Positions 63,282 through 64,000 of a stretch of 64,000 nucleotides of DNA are shown here, piece after piece. Within the stretch, counting starts at the first letter, position 1. Each line of letters opens with the position of its first letter. The DNA comes from Rhizobium etli 8C-3 (GTDB lineage Bacteria; Pseudomonadota; Alphaproteobacteria; Rhizobiales; Rhizobiaceae). Under the pieces are notes generated by a model, which ran no database searches, was not told the origin of the DNA, and worked only from the letters and a program-made list of their open reading frames with translations. Position numbers and translations under genes: made by a program. The stretch covers positions 1,922,001 through 1,986,000 of the forward strand of contig NZ_CP017244.1 of assembly GCF_001908375.1 (NCBI RefSeq). Direction: 5' to 3'.

Positions 63282-64000
63282 ATGACCGAACGCACCACCT
63301 TGCTCTCCCTTTCGAGACGTCGTCTACTGATCACGACATCCGCGGCGGCGGCCGCCGCTCTGCTTGCACCGGAGGGTTTCACTCCGGCCCGGGCTGCCGA
63401 CAGTCCGCGCGAAGGCGGCGACATCACCTTCCTGATCGACTCGCTCGGCGATACATGGATTCCGAACAACAGCGCGATCTCCAGCTTCCAGGGCCACATC
63501 TGGGGCCATGTGACCGACAAGCTTTTCTATGTCGATGCTGAAGGCAAGGTCAGCCCCTGGCTGGCCGAGCGCTGGGAACAGAACGATGCCGCCACCGAGT
63601 TCACGCTTCATATTAAAAGCGGCGTGACGTTCTCCGATGGCTCACCGCTCGATGCGGCGGCCGTCGTCGCCAACCTCGACATCTGGTACAGCGGGCGCAA
63701 GAACGAAGGCATCAACCCCATCGGTCTCTTCCCAAAAACCTACGACCACGCACAGGCCGTCAATGCCACCACGGTCAGGGTCTTCTTCAAGAAGCCCACG
63801 CTCGGCTTTATTCCGACGCTCGGCTATCACGGCTCGATCCTGATTTCTCCTAAGTCCATTGCGCAGCCCGCTTCTGAGCAGGCCGATCTGAGCAAGACTT
63901 CCGGCAGCGGCCCTTATGTGGTCGACTCCTGGAAGGAAGGCGATTTCGTCAAGCTGGTCAAGCGCAAGGACTATAACTGGGGTCCGGCCGCCGTCGGCCA
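63282..64000 (+). CDS. Tat-exported family-5 ABC substrate-binding protein, partial
   Basis: Starts at ATG 63282 with AGGAA upstream and continues past the right edge. The signal has the twin arginines SRRRLL followed by an alanine-rich stretch, so export is probably by Tat. The mature part is the peptide/nickel family 5 fold (WLAERWEQNDAATEFTLHI, then GVTFSDGSPLDAAAVVANL, and SGSGPYVVDSW). It would bind a peptide or glycoside-like ligand; permeases probably follow outside the window. Confidence 0.87.
   Translation, partial: MTERTTLLSLSRRRLLITTSAAAAAALLAPEGFTPARAADSPREGGDITFLIDSLGDTWIPNNSAISSFQGHIWGHVTDKLFYVDAEGKVSPWLAERWEQNDAATEFTLHIKSGVTFSDGSPLDAAAVVANLDIWYSGRKNEGINPIGLFPKTYDHAQAVNATTVRVFFKKPTLGFIPTLGYHGSILISPKSIAQPASEQADLSKTSGSGPYVVDSWKEGDFVKLVKRKDYNWGPAAVG

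Overview
The gene families, gene orders and GC-rich codon use fit an alphaproteobacterium of the Rhizobiaceae type (Rhizobium, Sinorhizobium/Ensifer or a relative). Many gene fragments, a second-copy-type dinB and catabolic islands side by side suggest an accessory replicon (megaplasmid or chromid) rather than core chromosome; this is inference. No rRNA, tRNA or CRISPR array was seen.

Region 1 (1-21.4 kb) is the standout: a nearly complete alginate-type exopolysaccharide locus. A tightly packed minus-strand operon runs algD, alg8, alg44 (PilZ), algA, an alg44-like paralogue, a very long algG, a Sel1-rich algK-like gene, algX, algF and a second Sel1 gene cut by the left edge. algL is divergent from algD across an AT-rich 0.8 kb control region, and a PL7 alginate lyase with an RTX secretion tail lies beyond it. 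Polymerisation (Alg8/Alg44), periplasmic epimerisation (AlgG), O-acetylation (AlgX/AlgF), degradation (AlgL) and extracellular cleavage (PL7) are all represented. The outer-membrane porin AlgE and the membrane acetyl donor AlgI/AlgJ are not in the window. Several parts differ from the Pseudomonas version: gene order, a 660-residue N-terminal addition on AlgG, two large Sel1 proteins, a divergent second Alg44, and loss of the cupin motif in AlgA.

Region 2 (21.4-28.1 kb) starts with debris (IS21-type istA and ligD remnants), then dinB, an AraC-type regulator with an MFS exporter, and an unusual protein that joins a 2Fe-2S ferredoxin, a class III nucleotide cyclase and a Rieske domain.

Region 3 (28.4-38.1 kb) is a benzoate/catechol island: catB-catC-catA-benABCD-benK-enol-lactonase on the minus strand, with a divergent catR and a perfect ATAC-N7-GTAT operator. 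Together they take benzoate to 3-oxoadipate. Region 4 (38.2-44.2 kb) holds a SnoaL-like protein, a CoA-transferase and glutaryl-CoA dehydrogenase with a LysR regulator, and a deletion scar joining a 3-hydroxyacyl-CoA dehydrogenase to ETF-QO.

Region 5 (44.9-50.9 kb) is an ABC importer of the NMT1/THI5 type with a 2-oxoglutarate/Fe(II) oxygenase, a LysR regulator and a cytosine-deaminase-like amidohydrolase, probably for a pyrimidine-like compound. Region 6 (51-56 kb) has chrA and an MFS gene surrounded by remnants. Region 7 (56-62 kb) is a fructan/sucrose-type operon (lacI, binding protein, two permeases, GH32 hydrolase, no ATPase gene) with two related LacI-type palindromes. The right end holds further pseudogenes and the start of a Tat-exported family-5 binding protein.
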